From Gracilaria domingensis (taxonomy: Eukaryota; Rhodophyta; Florideophyceae; Gracilariales; Gracilariaceae): a stretch of 64,000 nucleotides of DNA. Positions 1 to 12,115 of the stretch are shown piece by piece (position 1 is the stretch's first letter; the number at the start of each line of letters is the position of its first letter). A model generated the notes under the pieces. That model had not been told where the DNA came from, made no database searches, and saw only the letters and a program-made list of their open reading frames with translations. The translations under genes were made by a program, and so were the position numbers. Location: the NCBI GenBank assembly GCA_022539475.1, contig VCMS01000034.1, positions 217,331 through 281,330 of the forward strand, read 5' to 3'.

Positions 1-1114
1 GTACTGAATCGAAGGTTGAAATTCGAGCTTCCCCTGTCAGCGTCTTTGACTGATCTTGTCGCAGTGGAAGAGATCGAAAGTTGACGTGATGACATTCCCG
101 ACCTGAACATCTTCGTTGCCGGCTTCGGCGCACGGTGGCTTCCTGTTGCTCAGCGCCTCAATCTCTTCGCGCCAGAGTTCAATACAGTGCGGAACGGCAG
201 CCGGGCAGTACGTAATGGAGGGATTTCTTGATCTTCGTGCCCCACCAGTTATTCGTCGAATCGTTACGCGTCTCATCGCCATAATCCCTGCTCTGTTTGT
301 TATGTTCATTATGGGCGATACTGGGACATATCAACTGCTTATGTTTTGTCAAGTCGTTCTTTCTCTTTAGCTCCCGTTTGCAATCGTTCCAATGGTTCCA
401 ATGATAAGATTCACGAAATCCCCAAGAAGAATGAAGGAGTTCAAGAACTCCAAGTCCATATCCGTGCTGGCGTGGGCTGCTGCCGGCGTCGCACTTTCTC
501 GTAACCTTGCCTTTGTGCTTCATTCAGTAACTCAGGGCATTAGTTCTAGTCATGTGGCACTGAGGATGCTCACTCTCGGATGCGTCGTACGCCATGTTGT
601 TCGGTAATGATATTTCTTGCATGGATCGCACTTAGAACGGAAACTGGGAGACCAGGTCCCGTGTATAGGGTTGAAGATGGATATGAGCTCTTGCTAGAAG
701 ATGGATTTGAGTGTGGACTCGTTAGTTTCTCCTGTTGGGAGCCTGCAGACCCCATCTCCAACGCCAGAACCTTTGCACATTGCTATCGAGGCGCACGCGG
801 AGCGTGATGAAACTATTGACTGAAACAGAACAGAAAAAGCGCGAGAGTAACACAGCGACACTTTCGGCTGGTTGTACATGGCTTTCATCATGAGACTCTT
901 CATTATGGGCATGTTCGCTTCCTTCTGTCGCTCAACATTACGATCACGGTGAGAGTTTCTGTCTCAATTTGCTCCGTTGCTTCAGAGATTTGTCCGTTTT
1001 TCTCTCGTTGAAGACGGTCTTTTTAGAGATATCACGCTTCACGGAATTGCTTACAATGTCATTTTCTGGTCATACAAGTCGAGCGGGACTTAGCTGACGC
1101 ACATCTGACTATGT
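1..1114. other. No confident gene
   Basis: Only short overlapping open frames on both strands. None shows a recognisable domain, and none could be joined into a convincing gene. The segment lies 3' of the POLE2-like reading frame. Confidence 0.4.
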
Positions 1115-2137
1115 TTAAAAGAGTCTGGGCGCTTCTTCTTCCGAGACGGGTGAAGCATCATCTCGTGAGATCGGCGTCTTTTGCCCTGCTTTGATTTGCT
1201 CACGCTGAGCATCTGATACCAACTCATCCTCCTCATATACAGACAAAGCACTTTCCTCTTCTCTTAATCTCACTTCCTCCTGTTCAAGAGTTTGTGTATC
1301 TTCACTGTCGAGGTAGGTTTGCTGTGCTTGCTTCTCAGCGGGAACGTAAAAAAGGAAAGAAAAGTCAGTCTTGAAAGAACTTGGGTTCATACCGAAGGTT
1401 TTCTCGTACGTGCATATGTAGCTATCAACTTTTTCCGCGAGAACTGTAACATCTCGAGTGGGGAAAAGCCAGAGGCCATGGTCATGGGCCCAGAGAACTG
1501 ATCTCGCAGAGAATAGCAGTGGGGTGAAATAAGATTGATCGCTCACAATCTTCACCAAATGAGCGTGCATCAACCCAGCCTCCGTCAGATCAGGTTTAAC
1601 AGCGCAATGACGAATCATTTTCTGCATGAGGTCGTCTCTCCGAACAGCAATCTCTTGAACAATAAAGCGAATTCGAAAAGGGTTGGTAGCAAGATGAACT
1701 GTTCCTGCACCCAGAGCTTGCACGAATCGCTTTGTGAACATTTGTGGTATCGACGGTCTTGGCGGTACATTTCCCGCTCCTGAGTCGTTCGGTCCGGGGA
1801 CTAAGACAAAAGTGGTTTTGTCCATTACTTCCCCGAACGCGTCTTTGACCATGGCGCCCAACTCTCGAAAGTTGTCCCACAGAGTTGAAAAATCATCTAG
1901 TTTGTGCCGAAATGGTTGGGAAACAAAATTGCCCATGACAATTAAAACAGCAGGAACAACGCCGTCTTGAACAAAGTCTTTCCAGGTATGTCACAGTCCA
2001 GCGAGAACGCGAGAGGTATCCAAATACATGTCTGAAATGAAAGCAAAGACAGTGTCTAAGCTTTGCTCTTCAAGCTTTAGAAGATCTGAGGTCTCACAAG
2101 TTCCACCAAACAAGTTTGAATCTCCTCCAATACCCAT
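1115..2137 (-). pseudogene. DNA polymerase epsilon subunit B (POLE2/DPB2)-like, 5' part missing and interrupted by one TGA
   Basis: The frame encodes the calcineurin-like phosphoesterase half of the polymerase epsilon B subunit, a non-catalytic replisome component. Visible family landmarks in order: SNLFGG, a KLEE stretch, VFAFISDMYLD, IVMGNF, the signature VPGPNDSGAGNVPPRPSIP, NPFRI, the HLVKIVSDQSYFTPL stretch and FSFLFYVP near the end. An acidic C-terminal tail of about 65 residues follows. Two open segments (1115-1936 region and 1991-2137) are in the same frame, separated by a single TGA at 1991-1993 where human POLE2 simply continues coding. The N-terminal OB-fold half of the family is not found upstream; before the SNLFGG region the frame is Ala/Thr-rich low complexity and closes at about 2373. 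It could be a decayed copy, a sequencing error, or a gene with unrecognised exons. Identity is confident; gene integrity is not. Confidence 0.75.
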
Positions 2138-5100
2138 CTGGAAGCTGCTATTGCTGCCAGATCTGTATCTTTCTACTGACGTCTTTGGGCTCTTCTTGTT
2201 CTTCTCTGCGACGAAGACTGTAGTTGCCACCGTCGCAGTGGTAGCGGTCGCAGCGGTAACTACCGCTGCTGCAACTGCTGCTCCCTCTCGTGGCGCCGCC
2301 CATGGAGCCGCCCGTGTCGCATCCCGGGGCACCGTTTGTAGTGCTGTACGTGGTTCTGTATTTCACGCGGCATGTGGCGCTCCATGAGGCGATGTCGGCA
2401 TTGCGATATGTTTCGGTGGGTATTGCGGCGTGCCATACTGCTGAGGAGTGCACGGTGGGGCGTGAACTGGTTTCCGTCGTGAATAGAGCTGATATGGCGG
2501 TGGGTGTTGTGCAAAACCCAGCGATGGGGAAAGACACACAAGGGCGGTTCAGACCCTTTCTCAAGAGGTGAGCACAGCAGTAGAGCGCTCCCACAGGTGC
2601 GACACGGCAATGCCGGGTGTAAGACCGGGGTCGACCCTTCCCAAGCAGCGGAGGGAGCGGGAGGCGAAGAAGACGCGTAAGGCGGTAGAGATCACGACAC
2701 AAATCGGGCAGTGACGTCAGTATGGCGGACGACAGCACTCACGGGAGTGGCGACGACGTTCGTTAGCGGTACAGAGCGGCGCGCGCGGAAACCAGAGGAC
2801 GGTAGACACTGGCATGCATACACGCAATACCTGTGCACAGGGGTCAAAAGAACACACGAACACACAAAGGTAGACGCGCAAGAGCAGTAGTGTTGTGTAG
2901 AATGCCGCGAGGCGGATGATGAACCCTGCACAAGGTGTCGGCTCTCCGGGAGGAAGATATCGGTCACCAAGGGTGAAACATCAGAGCCGAACACTCGGTT
3001 GGTTTGTTTACTTCCCCGACAATGCGTGCAGCTCAACCTACTAAGTAGTATAGAGTGCCAACCCACTGTCAAGCGGTGTAGCGAAAATATCTAAAATAAA
3101 TATCTAAAATACTCCAACTAATGGGTGTAAACTTCCCACAAGTGTATGACTAACCAGCAATGCTGTGCACACCTCCTGGATCCAATCCAGTGTATAATCC
3201 GCCCGAGAATGGGTCTTCCGCCTCACTTCATAATTTGCGGTACCATCTCCCGCATCGGCGGCGTATGCTATGACTCGCAACAGCGGTGAAGTGACCGCTA
3301 AAGCGTTGCACCACAGTGAGCTTATTTTATGAGGGCTGTTTGAAGAAGTTAGAGCATGGGAAGTATTGATCTGCTGTCGGGTGGCAATGTAGGCCAGAGA
3401 AAGCATGTGACTCGATGACGGACTATACGACGGCGACGGGGACGGCCACAGTCACACGGGATTGGGCAAGCGTGGGCAAGCTTTCGAGTATCGGCATCTT
3501 ACATATCTCAATCGCTGCCGCTGAACAACGATGTTGTCTCGCATCACTGATGATTCTCGACTTCGGTTTCTAGACCGTATGTTGTCTGACTCTATGTGCA
3601 AGTTGTTCTGTAAATGCACGATCGGTGAACCATGTCCACTGTTGTCTACATGGCTTGGAATTGTTTCAAATGATGTTTCATCGTCGACATCTAATATAAA
3701 ATTATGCAGTTTTCATGCAACCATAATTATAAGCGTAACTTGTGGAGAGGGTAGCAAATTGCCGACCAAAAGATGCCAAACCGACAGACCAATATTCCAA
3801 ATGCCTGCTCCACTACAGTCTTACAAGACGAAAAATACGCGTTAAACGAATCTTTAAGCCCACTTCAATATTTTCCAGAATATGGTTTCAACACTCTGTA
3901 CTCATTTGGGTAAGCTTCCTCAGCAGCAACAACAGCTCAATTAGGGAGCTGGGATCCTTCGAGAAGCTCAGACAGTTTTGTAGGGGCAAACGCAGTAGAG
4001 TCATGTGTCCCCCCAGAGTGCGTTGCTGAAACAAAGCAGAATCTATAGTCTGCTTGTGCTGCACCCTGAACGGGCATAGCGAAGAATCTTTTCCGATAAA
4101 GTACTTCTTAGAATCTTTTACATCGCTTAGTTTTGGCTTAGTTATCTCGATCGCAATTACATCGAGTGTTGCAAGTGTAACAAAGATTAGAGATAGCCGC
4201 AGTTGAAAAATGATATTGGCCTTCTGTGTGCATTCACCGTGGGTCGTAGGAAATCGAAATTTGGGTAGTAACATATCTAAGGCACACAAAGTTTCTTCAA
4301 GCAAGCTCTAAACTGTGCTTGAAGCTATCCTATACGACCATCCTACGTTCAAATAGCTGGCTCCAGCCATTATACGAAGTGCAACAAACTACATTATTTC
4401 GACGTTGATTGCTGTTGAAGCCTGGTTATGGTGTCGCTGTGAGCGTATTAGCGATAGTTGTAGCGTGTCGGCCAGAAGACAAAATTTTGTCTTTGTCATG
4501 CGGTACATCCGGCAAAAGTGCTCAGCTAAAATAATTTTGATATGATGTGTGACGTTGAATATAGGTCGCGGAAGCACAGTACGGAAAAGTAATAAACAGT
4601 GCGTTTCATTCTGGAAAGCAAAAAGCAGATGCGCGAGCAACAACCGCTTACAATTTGGCGCATGCTGTTTCAGTATGCTTCGCAATATGTAAGGTCTACA
4701 CAAGGCACGGCAAAGAAGGGCGCGGTTGCCAAGGTTTGCCATGTTAAGGCAACGTCGCGCGTTCGAGACTGCTCTGGTAGCCTACGAGTGCATGCATCCC
4801 TACTGGTGGTAGAGATGCATGCACTTGGACAGAATTCTGGGTTGTGTCTTTACACCGCACGCAATGTTTACGGAAACCATACAACCGACCCCTTACAGAT
4901 CGGGCAGCGTTCACTACTTTCCAATTTTTCATTTCGTAAACTCCTGGAACGCCCCTAAATGCGTTACGCCGGAAGGCGGAGGATCCTCTGAAATTTGTTA
5001 CATAAAAGTAGAGGTTCTCAGGCATTTATCGTACGTTCCTCACAGGGCGTAGTTTCTCCCAAGGCCGTCACGAACAAAATATCAAACTTCGAGACTTTTG

Positions 5101-5245
5101 AGTTTTCTAAACTAAAAACTATAATTTAATTTGTAGTTTGAATCCTGTAAGGAGGTACGAGATCTGAGTACAATGCATGATCAGCACCGGCCCGGATGTT
5201 CGCTCATACCTGCGGTACGTCGGGACTGAAGAGTATCATCGTACA
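2138..5245. other. Long stretch without a supportable gene
   Basis: An Ala/Thr/Val-rich low-complexity reading (about 2200-2300) precedes the POLE2-like frame. The remainder has only short frames with no recognised domain. One minus-strand frame (3888-4304, 138 codons) has a hydrophobic stretch but no family signature. A strong 12-bp inverted repeat lies at 4787-4825. Confidence 0.4.
4787..4825. repeat. Perfect 12-bp inverted repeat
   Basis: Arms AGTGCATGCATC (4787-4798) and GATGCATGCACT (4814-4825) are perfect reverse complements separated by 15 nt. Each arm contains the palindrome TGCATGCA. Confidence 0.8.
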
Positions 5246-6799
5246 TTAGGCGCAGCAATGGCAACGATTAACATCTTCAACTTCGACCGCATCTTCGTGT
5301 TCGTAGTCTGGATTCTCTAGAATTTCTAAATCGGTTTCAAGCAACTTCTTCTCACTCAGAAGCAACTGACGTACTTCAAGCGTCATGTCCTTACACTTAT
5401 TCTCTTGCCCATCGCCGACATGCTCAAGAAATGTGTATAGCTCTAGTTTCCCTCGTACAACCGCCGCAACCATTCTTCTCGCATTCACTTCGGCATCAGC
5501 GTCAACAGCTGCACGCTCGGGCAAGTGGGCGCCCCTTTTCAGCCAATCCGTGAGCGCAGCTTTGTCCATAGAAACCACTCGTGCCACTGCCAACGCCTCC
5601 GCCACAATTCCCCTCCCTATCACCACGTTACATACCCATCCATTGTTGCTTTCTTGTTCCTCAGATCCTGTTTCCACAGTATCCATCTCCACATCGATGC
5701 CCATCTTTGCCAATGCTCGCGCTTTCAACGGAGCGAGGAGCTCTTCTCGAGATATCTTCAGTGATACCGGCAGAGTGTCGTACGCATTGTCAGGCTGAAC
5801 GAATCCTGAAAACAAGAGCAGTTTGACATTCGGCCTTGCACCATAAAAGATAGTTATGGGTTCACCAACGTCAAATGTCCTCATCGCCCGGCATTCTACG
5901 GTAACGCTGGTATGCACCTGAACTTGCGTGGTGAAATGTCCGGGTTCGTGATTGCAGAGGTCCCAGAGCGGAACAAGTGCCAGTGTCGGGGGGTCTGTAG
6001 ATGGTAAAGCATTCTGCCGAGTCATAACAACCGACAGGGCCCAGACGAAGTTACGAAACGTTAGAACTCGGAGGGAAAGTACTGGCGCTTTCTGTGATGA
6101 CAGAATGCGGTAGATGTAAGTGTAGTTTCTAACTTGGGCTCGAAGTGAGTTTACCGCAGCATCACAGGCGTGCGATGGCCGCAGCGAGAGAAAGTGCTGT
6201 GGCGTAAAGTTGGCGAATGGAGTGGTAAAAGTGCTCGGAAGAATTTCGATGTACGGCCTAAAACGGCTTTTGGGGTTAGCAGCCTCGTACATGAGATACA
6301 GTGCCAACGATAATGAAGGCATTGTTGCTAGAGCGGGCATGACGGCTTCCATTGCCTTGATTGGGGAACTCGTTGCTGTAAGAATAGTCGATGAGGGAAC
6401 GGACATAAGAAGTTCGTCCTTCTTGATCGCACGAGTGGCAAGTAGAGTAACATCGTTCGTTTCAGAGCCTGGAGTGAAGTCAATTCGGAACGGTGAATCA
6501 TCAAGGCAAACGCCGTTAGATGCCAACCAAGTTGTGAAATTTGCAAAACTTTCTGCGGTCCTGTTGGGAATCAAACACTCTTCTTCTGCCTTTTGCAACT
6601 TTCCAAGCTTCGTTAGCATTTCCTCAAGCTCACTTAACAGGGCACTCTCGTTTTCGGCCGCCCATCTGTTGTGGTTTTCGACGAAACGCTGAAGCGAATC
6701 AACCACGTTCAGTATCGCAGGGGAGGGTTTGTATGGTTTTGGTTGCGTAGTTGACTTTTTTCGACTGCGAGTCTTGGAACGAGCCTTCGGATTGGGCAT
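5246..6799 (-). CDS. SET-domain protein methyltransferase, SETD3-like
   Basis: A 517-residue protein of the SETD3/Rubisco-LSMT class, whose members use S-adenosylmethionine to methylate lysine or histidine side chains (SETD3 methylates actin His73). The N-terminus is basic (KARSKTRSRKKS), followed by a helical segment and then the split SET domain. Motifs that match SETD3 best are VMTRQN near residue 260, LWDLCNHEPG near 283 and IFYGARPN near 317, followed by the Rubis-subst-bind-like helical domain. The protein ends in a Cys-rich tail (CHCCA). The ATG at 6797-6799 opens the frame. SETD3 resemblance is stronger than to chloroplast LSMT, and there is no transit peptide, so a cytosolic or nuclear role is inferred. 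The substrate is not provable from sequence. Confidence 0.85.
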   Translation of the reverse strand: MPNPKARSKTRSRKKSTTQPKPYKPSPAILNVVDSLQRFVENHNRWAAENESALLSELEEMLTKLGKLQKAEEECLIPNRTAESFANFTTWLASNGVCLDDSPFRIDFTPGSETNDVTLLATRAIKKDELLMSVPSSTILTATSSPIKAMEAVMPALATMPSLSLALYLMYEAANPKSRFRPYIEILPSTFTTPFANFTPQHFLSLRPSHACDAAVNSLRAQVRNYTYIYRILSSQKAPVLSLRVLTFRNFVWALSVVMTRQNALPSTDPPTLALVPLWDLCNHEPGHFTTQVQVHTSVTVECRAMRTFDVGEPITIFYGARPNVKLLLFSGFVQPDNAYDTLPVSLKISREELLAPLKARALAKMGIDVEMDTVETGSEEQESNNGWVCNVVIGRGIVAEALAVARVVSMDKAALTDWLKRGAHLPERAAVDADAEVNARRMVAAVVRGKLELYTFLEHVGDGQENKCKDMTLEVRQLLLSEKKLLETDLEILENPDYEHEDAVEVEDVNRCHCCA

Positions 6800-8628
6800 G
6801 CTGTGATGAGTATGATCTTAATCAATGTGAAGCAACAGCTGCGCTCAAGTCCAAACGGACGTAGACACGTAATATATGACCGGTTGGGGCAAGCTTGTAG
6901 GATTTTTCAACCGCTTCGAAAGAAGGATATGTGCCACAAGATTGCAGCAGAGAATGGAGAGACAATATGTTGATGCACAGTGCAGTGGGAACTTCAAATA
7001 AGGCGAGAGAGAGTACCGGCAAGAACAATGCGGGTCCAGACGGAAAACAGAGTGGGAAGCTCATCGACCGTGTCTATGAGCAACATCAAGACGTGGACCT
7101 GAGAGGCGGAATTTCATTGACTGATCACTTTTTGCAAGATTCGATCCGGTAGCCTTTTTCAATTGGTTCCAAACTCCAAAATCAGGCGATGTGTATGCAT
7201 CAGGTAGACACCAATATGCAAGCATAGGAGCCGCATCAAGATCAAGGTTGGATTGGAAGCCTAGTTGATGGCAGGGATGGAAGACTAGATTGGCGATGGT
7301 TTGTATCTTAACAAACAAACCATAATCCATCTAGCCGTCCCACGCGGGCAGTAAGGATATCCTTGGTAGAATTGTAAGGATACTATCTTACCCTTTGTAT
7401 GAAGGTACACGTAGAAGCATACCTTGTAATCTTTTTTTACCTCTTCGTAGAATAGCAAGCTTTCGTCTTCTCCTCTTATTTTGTGTACCCTTCGTACACG
7501 TACAACACACTTTGTCACAGTGCTCGCGTCTTGGAAAACGTCGAAGAATCCCTCCATGACCTAGTTTTGATGTGTTGAGATTTGTGAAGCTTTAGATCCA
7601 ATGGGGGATACAAAATAGATTTCGGATACTACGGGGACCGTCATACATACCTTCCTGCCGATGGTATCCTTTATCCAGAGTTCTATTTGATGGGGCTTGT
7701 CCAAACCACCGCAACTCGTGCCAACTCAGTGGCTTACGCGAGTTTGCATGTTTTGAGTTTCTAGTACGCTGCATGGTTCTCCCAAAACGCTTCTGCTTCT
7801 GGATGTCATAAACATGTAATTCCACTCTGATGCGAGAGACAAATGTGTTTTTAAAGTTCATTAAATGTATGACAATGGAGACACTATGGCCTTCAACTCA
7901 TGTGAAAAACGAGCACGTGAAAGGCAACTACCCTAAGCTGCTCTGCTCTATTTCTAAAGATAAGGGATTTACAAGGGTGCAGGGGTACTTCACAGGATTA
8001 GCAAACGGTTGCCGTTCTTAACCTTGCGCCATTTTCATCATGATGGTCTCGATAACGCTTCCAGGAAGAGCAACACTTCCGTGCAAAGTTGCTAGATAGA
8101 TGCTTCGAGAAATCAATCCATTCGGTTTCCTAAAATTTACCCTATACTTCAACGACAAGGCACGCACACGGGCTAATGTAGGACTAGTTTCCAGAAAGAA
8201 CGGCGAAGCACGGTGCTTCGCGGTTCTCAGGTAATGTACAACATGTGCTCACCAGAGACCTATTTTGTAGGAGGTTCGGCTTCTCGAATAACGTATTCGT
8301 CATGTACGGCATTGCTGCGTTTTAATCCAGTCCCAATGTAAGACTCGAGCCCCTTAGGAGACCGACGAGATTGTCTTCTTTCCTTAGCTTTCGTAGTTTT
8401 CTTTGAACCCCTTACAGCTTTGTTTCCCATTATTGAACTGTTTTGATTTCTGCGATCTGACCTCTTTGGTGTATCCAAGAATTCAGGTTAAGAGTCACGA
8501 GCAATGAGTTGGACGGGAGCCGTTCACAACACCGTAAGTACTCGAAAAAGAAGCGAGAGATTATCGAAAGCTGAGGAGGTTGAGCTGAGTAGCAACAAAA
8601 GCGCTTTCCAGGTTTGCAGAGGAGTGAG

Positions 8629-8667
8629 TGAGAGAGAGAGAGGGAGAGAGAGAGGATAGAGAGAGAA
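8629..8667. repeat. GA-rich microsatellite
   Basis: Imperfect (GA)n run interrupted by GG and GATA, in an intergenic region. Confidence 0.85.
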
Positions 8668-10770
8668 GTGAGCTGAGATATGGAACATTGTCGGCGTTCA
8701 GGTGGCATGAAGCCTTGCGTTATTTATAATGGTTTCTTCGCGAGTACTCATCGAAGGCTTTCGACTCATATTCCATTTCATGGTGGCGCTGTGATGGCAA
8801 GATAGTAATAGTGACAAGGATTATACCGAGGAAGGACAAAATATTATGCGCAAGACTCTTCGATCGCTTCGTATCTTGCAACAGAGGTGAACAAATGCAT
8901 CATTTTGGAGGAGGGCGATGAAAGACAATCTTATAGGAATCCTTGTTGTATGCTTTGTAGCTCTTCGGGTGAGATCCATCAATGGTTTTGCATGGCTTAC
9001 GGTCAGAGCGGATGATCTCCCTGGTGGAAATACGTTCGTCTTGAAAAACCTCACATATATTGCTTATCTCATAGTGCTTCATATATACATATCTATGAAT
9101 ACCTTGTTCTTGTTGCCAGTCATTGTAGCGTTTATCCGTTTGATAGCGAAGGATATCCTGCAAAGGATAACTTTATATGAATCTCAATAATGCTTCAAAG
9201 TCCTTGCAACTTACAATCCCTCTAATTATGTTTAGAACCAGTTGCGGTACAGTTTGATCTCCAATCGACCAATAGTAGGAGAAAGTTCTCACAAGAGAAA
9301 TAATATTTCTCAGGAGAGCGAGAATGAGAGGTCATGGAAAACGCATTCTGAGGCTTTTGAGAGGCTCAAAACGATCAGGGAGAAGGTCCTTACGCACCGT
9401 GAAGCATTTTTCACGCTGTATCGAAGACGGGGCTTTGCTCTGCTTTCATGTTGTAGTATCTATATCATACTGCCGGAAGATTTGGGATTCCAAATTCTTG
9501 AGACCGTGATGTTCATGGCAACATTCTTGGTGATTGGTATAGTGAGGGGACAAGGACGACTTGATTAGTATGTTGCAGCAAATTGGTCCTTGGCGATAGA
9601 CAACGAATCTTTGAGGACAATGGACTCTCACGGAATAGGGGCAAAGAAGCTCTCTGGGTTCTTTGTCACGATGTACAGCTGGTTGTTTGGAGAGGTTTGG
9701 ATACCTTTCCCTTAGGGCGAGCCCTCTTTCATTAAGAAGGCCAAAATCTCTTCCTGGTTCACACCTATACAAATGCACACCTACGCAAATACAGATATCG
9801 TATTTCCCGTTCTCGCCTCTATGTCTCTCTATGTATCTACAGCAGATATCTGTCCTTGTTTCCTTGACCAAAGATAACTCAACTGCCTTTTCTGGTATCC
9901 ATTTGTAGGTCTTGGCTGGCCGAGATCGCAAAATATGACCATACTTGCTCGAGTGTGACACAGTCCTTTTGAAAACGAGCGGAAAGTATGCCTTCATCCT
10001 GTACGGATCCAGACTTGGGTCAAATACATCACACGTCCTCAGATTTCTTTTTCGAGCCGTAACCTTACTAGTAAGGTCCCTCCCGCTCTAGCTAACAATC
10101 TCTGCATAACTCTCGTTTCAAACATCTGTTGGGGTCTGCATCACGAGGTTTGCAGTATGATATTGTCATGCCATGCATTTGGGCGCAAATGTGAGATGCC
10201 ATTACGTGTAACATAAGCAGCCTCAACAACAATGGTTCGTCATCTCGCCTCGATGTGTATGCCTCGAGCTCAATGGCACTGTCCATCCAAAAGTCCAAAG
10301 CGGCATTCCTGCAGTTATGATAGAGCACGGTAGTATCTCTACAGATAAAAGAAGGTAGAGTTATCCCTGCTACCCACTCCCGGTTATATCCCACACATCT
10401 TCTTCTTTCTTGCGGTTCACGCTTTTGAGCAACGTGGCATTGCACTCACGATAACCAAGACCCCTATTAGGAGCAAGAAGTGTGATGGCGATCATGATAC
10501 GATGACTGTCCTCCTTTTCTGCAACCACGTAAGTTAGATCGTTGTTGATGAGAAGTCCAGAGCGATGTTCTCTCCTTGTAGGAAATGAAGACTTCCAATT
10601 CCAAGGAAGAACTACTGGCCCCGACGTGTTCGGTGTCCTTTTCAGACGTACAAAAGGAAGAACTGCGACGCTGTGCTTCGTTCGCCTTATTTGGACATGG
10701 ATACCATTCCGGTGTAGAGAGGAGCAATGAAAATATGAAAAGAACCACAAAGAGGATTATCTCCGCATTT

Positions 10771-10802
10771 TCTTGACGTCCCCCTATCTTGACGTCCCCC
10801 TA
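10771..10802 (+). repeat. Two tandem copies of a 16-bp unit with TGACGTC
   Basis: The unit TCTTGACGTCCCCCTA occurs twice head to tail with no mismatch. Each copy has TGACGTC, a CRE/bZIP-type core. It lies about 60 bp upstream of a short ATG frame (10863-11066) whose first 20 residues look like a signal peptide. Confidence 0.7.
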
Positions 10803-12115
10803 ATCAGATCCGCAATTGTTCATTTTGTGTTGAACAGGCTGCAGTCCCTAACGTAGAGCATAATGAAACCATTTCTACGCGTCGTTTTTCTCTTTCTCGT
10901 AATCTCCGATGACACTTCGCTTGCATTTCATGTGCGAAATTATCTTCGAGCACTAAAAAAATGTTCGGAGAGGAATCCATTATTGCATAAAAGTCTCCAT
11001 GACTCTACTCAACAGTCTCATGAGTTCGAAGTATCACATTGTGCTCTTGTTCACGTAGCATTTTAGGCTTCGCTCTAGAACAAGTCCTGGAGCAAGCCTA
11101 CACAAGTAATATGTGTCTGTCACCTCTTTGGAAGTGACAAATCTGTGGAGCCAAGATGGAACAAATAAACGCTCTTAACTTCTCCTTCAGAGCTCTAATT
11201 CAGCCCAATGTCTTGCTCCCTTGATGTTCACGGGCTGAGACTGGAGTAGGGCAAAAGTGTTCTGCAACATTAGTGTAAAAATCACAGGTGTTGGCTTGTA
11301 AGGATACCAACGGTACCGCGTTGTCGTTCTCCGTCGACGTTTGAAGAAGATATTCAAACCCCCCTTAATTCTAGTGGAGCACGGCGAGAGGCACCCCTGG
11401 AAGCGTGGTGCGGGTGGTATGACAAGGTTTTGCAAAACGTTAATACTGCTTAGGCTAGCCCTCTTGTCACCTGCCATTAGAATTCATCAATCAACAAAAC
11501 TTATACTTCAACGTGAACACTTCCATCTGAATTCAAGTTCTTTTGACTGGAAGCCGCCAAGATATGCCTCAACGTACCAAAGAGCTCCAGTATCGCTTCT
11601 ATGATGGTATGCATACATATCCTTCTTCAGAATTGCCAACTATCCTCTTTACGACAACAGGAAAACACTTCTTCAGAGTACCTTCCCAAAAAAAGCATAA
11701 CTTTGTATTCTGTCTATCCTGTCGGTACGGCGGATGCACGAAGAATACCTTATCTCGTTAACACGATGGAGCTGCTGAACAGGAAAGTCATTCGCAGCAA
11801 AACAGCAGTCATTAGCCATCAATGACTTTAGGAGAGAAAAACTCAAGTCAATTCGTATGAGAGCACGACATGTTGTTATGCATTACGGATAGGTTGTCCA
11901 GTGGGGGACTTTCAAGCAGGCCAAAGGAGGTTAACGCATGAGTGCTGCGATGGATGTAGCGGCCATTACGAAACAGTGCAGGACAAGTACTCCTTTTGTT
12001 CGTTCGTTCTACTGGGTTCATTTCCTGTATCGCAGTTGCATGATAACTGAACTCGTAAGAAAGCATGAATCAACAGCTATTGAGACCTCAAAGGTTGTAC
12101 AAACCACAGAACTTG

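Larger units (their letters stand above)
6800..12115. other. 5.3-kb gene-poor stretch
   Basis: No open frame here has a recognisable domain. Three ATG-started short frames have signal-peptide-like or membrane starts or fair length: 8918-9190 plus, 10863-11066 plus and 9446-9997 minus. A minus-strand pair of frames at 10092-10750 reads as if one coding region had shifted frame near 10390, but no family was recognised. Contains a GA microsatellite (8629-8667) and a 16-bp tandem duplication (10771-10802). Confidence 0.4.

Noticed and set aside
5246-6799. Chloroplast Rubisco large-subunit methyltransferase
   Set aside because: SETD3-type motifs (VMTRQN, LWDLCNHEPG) fit better and no transit peptide is visible.
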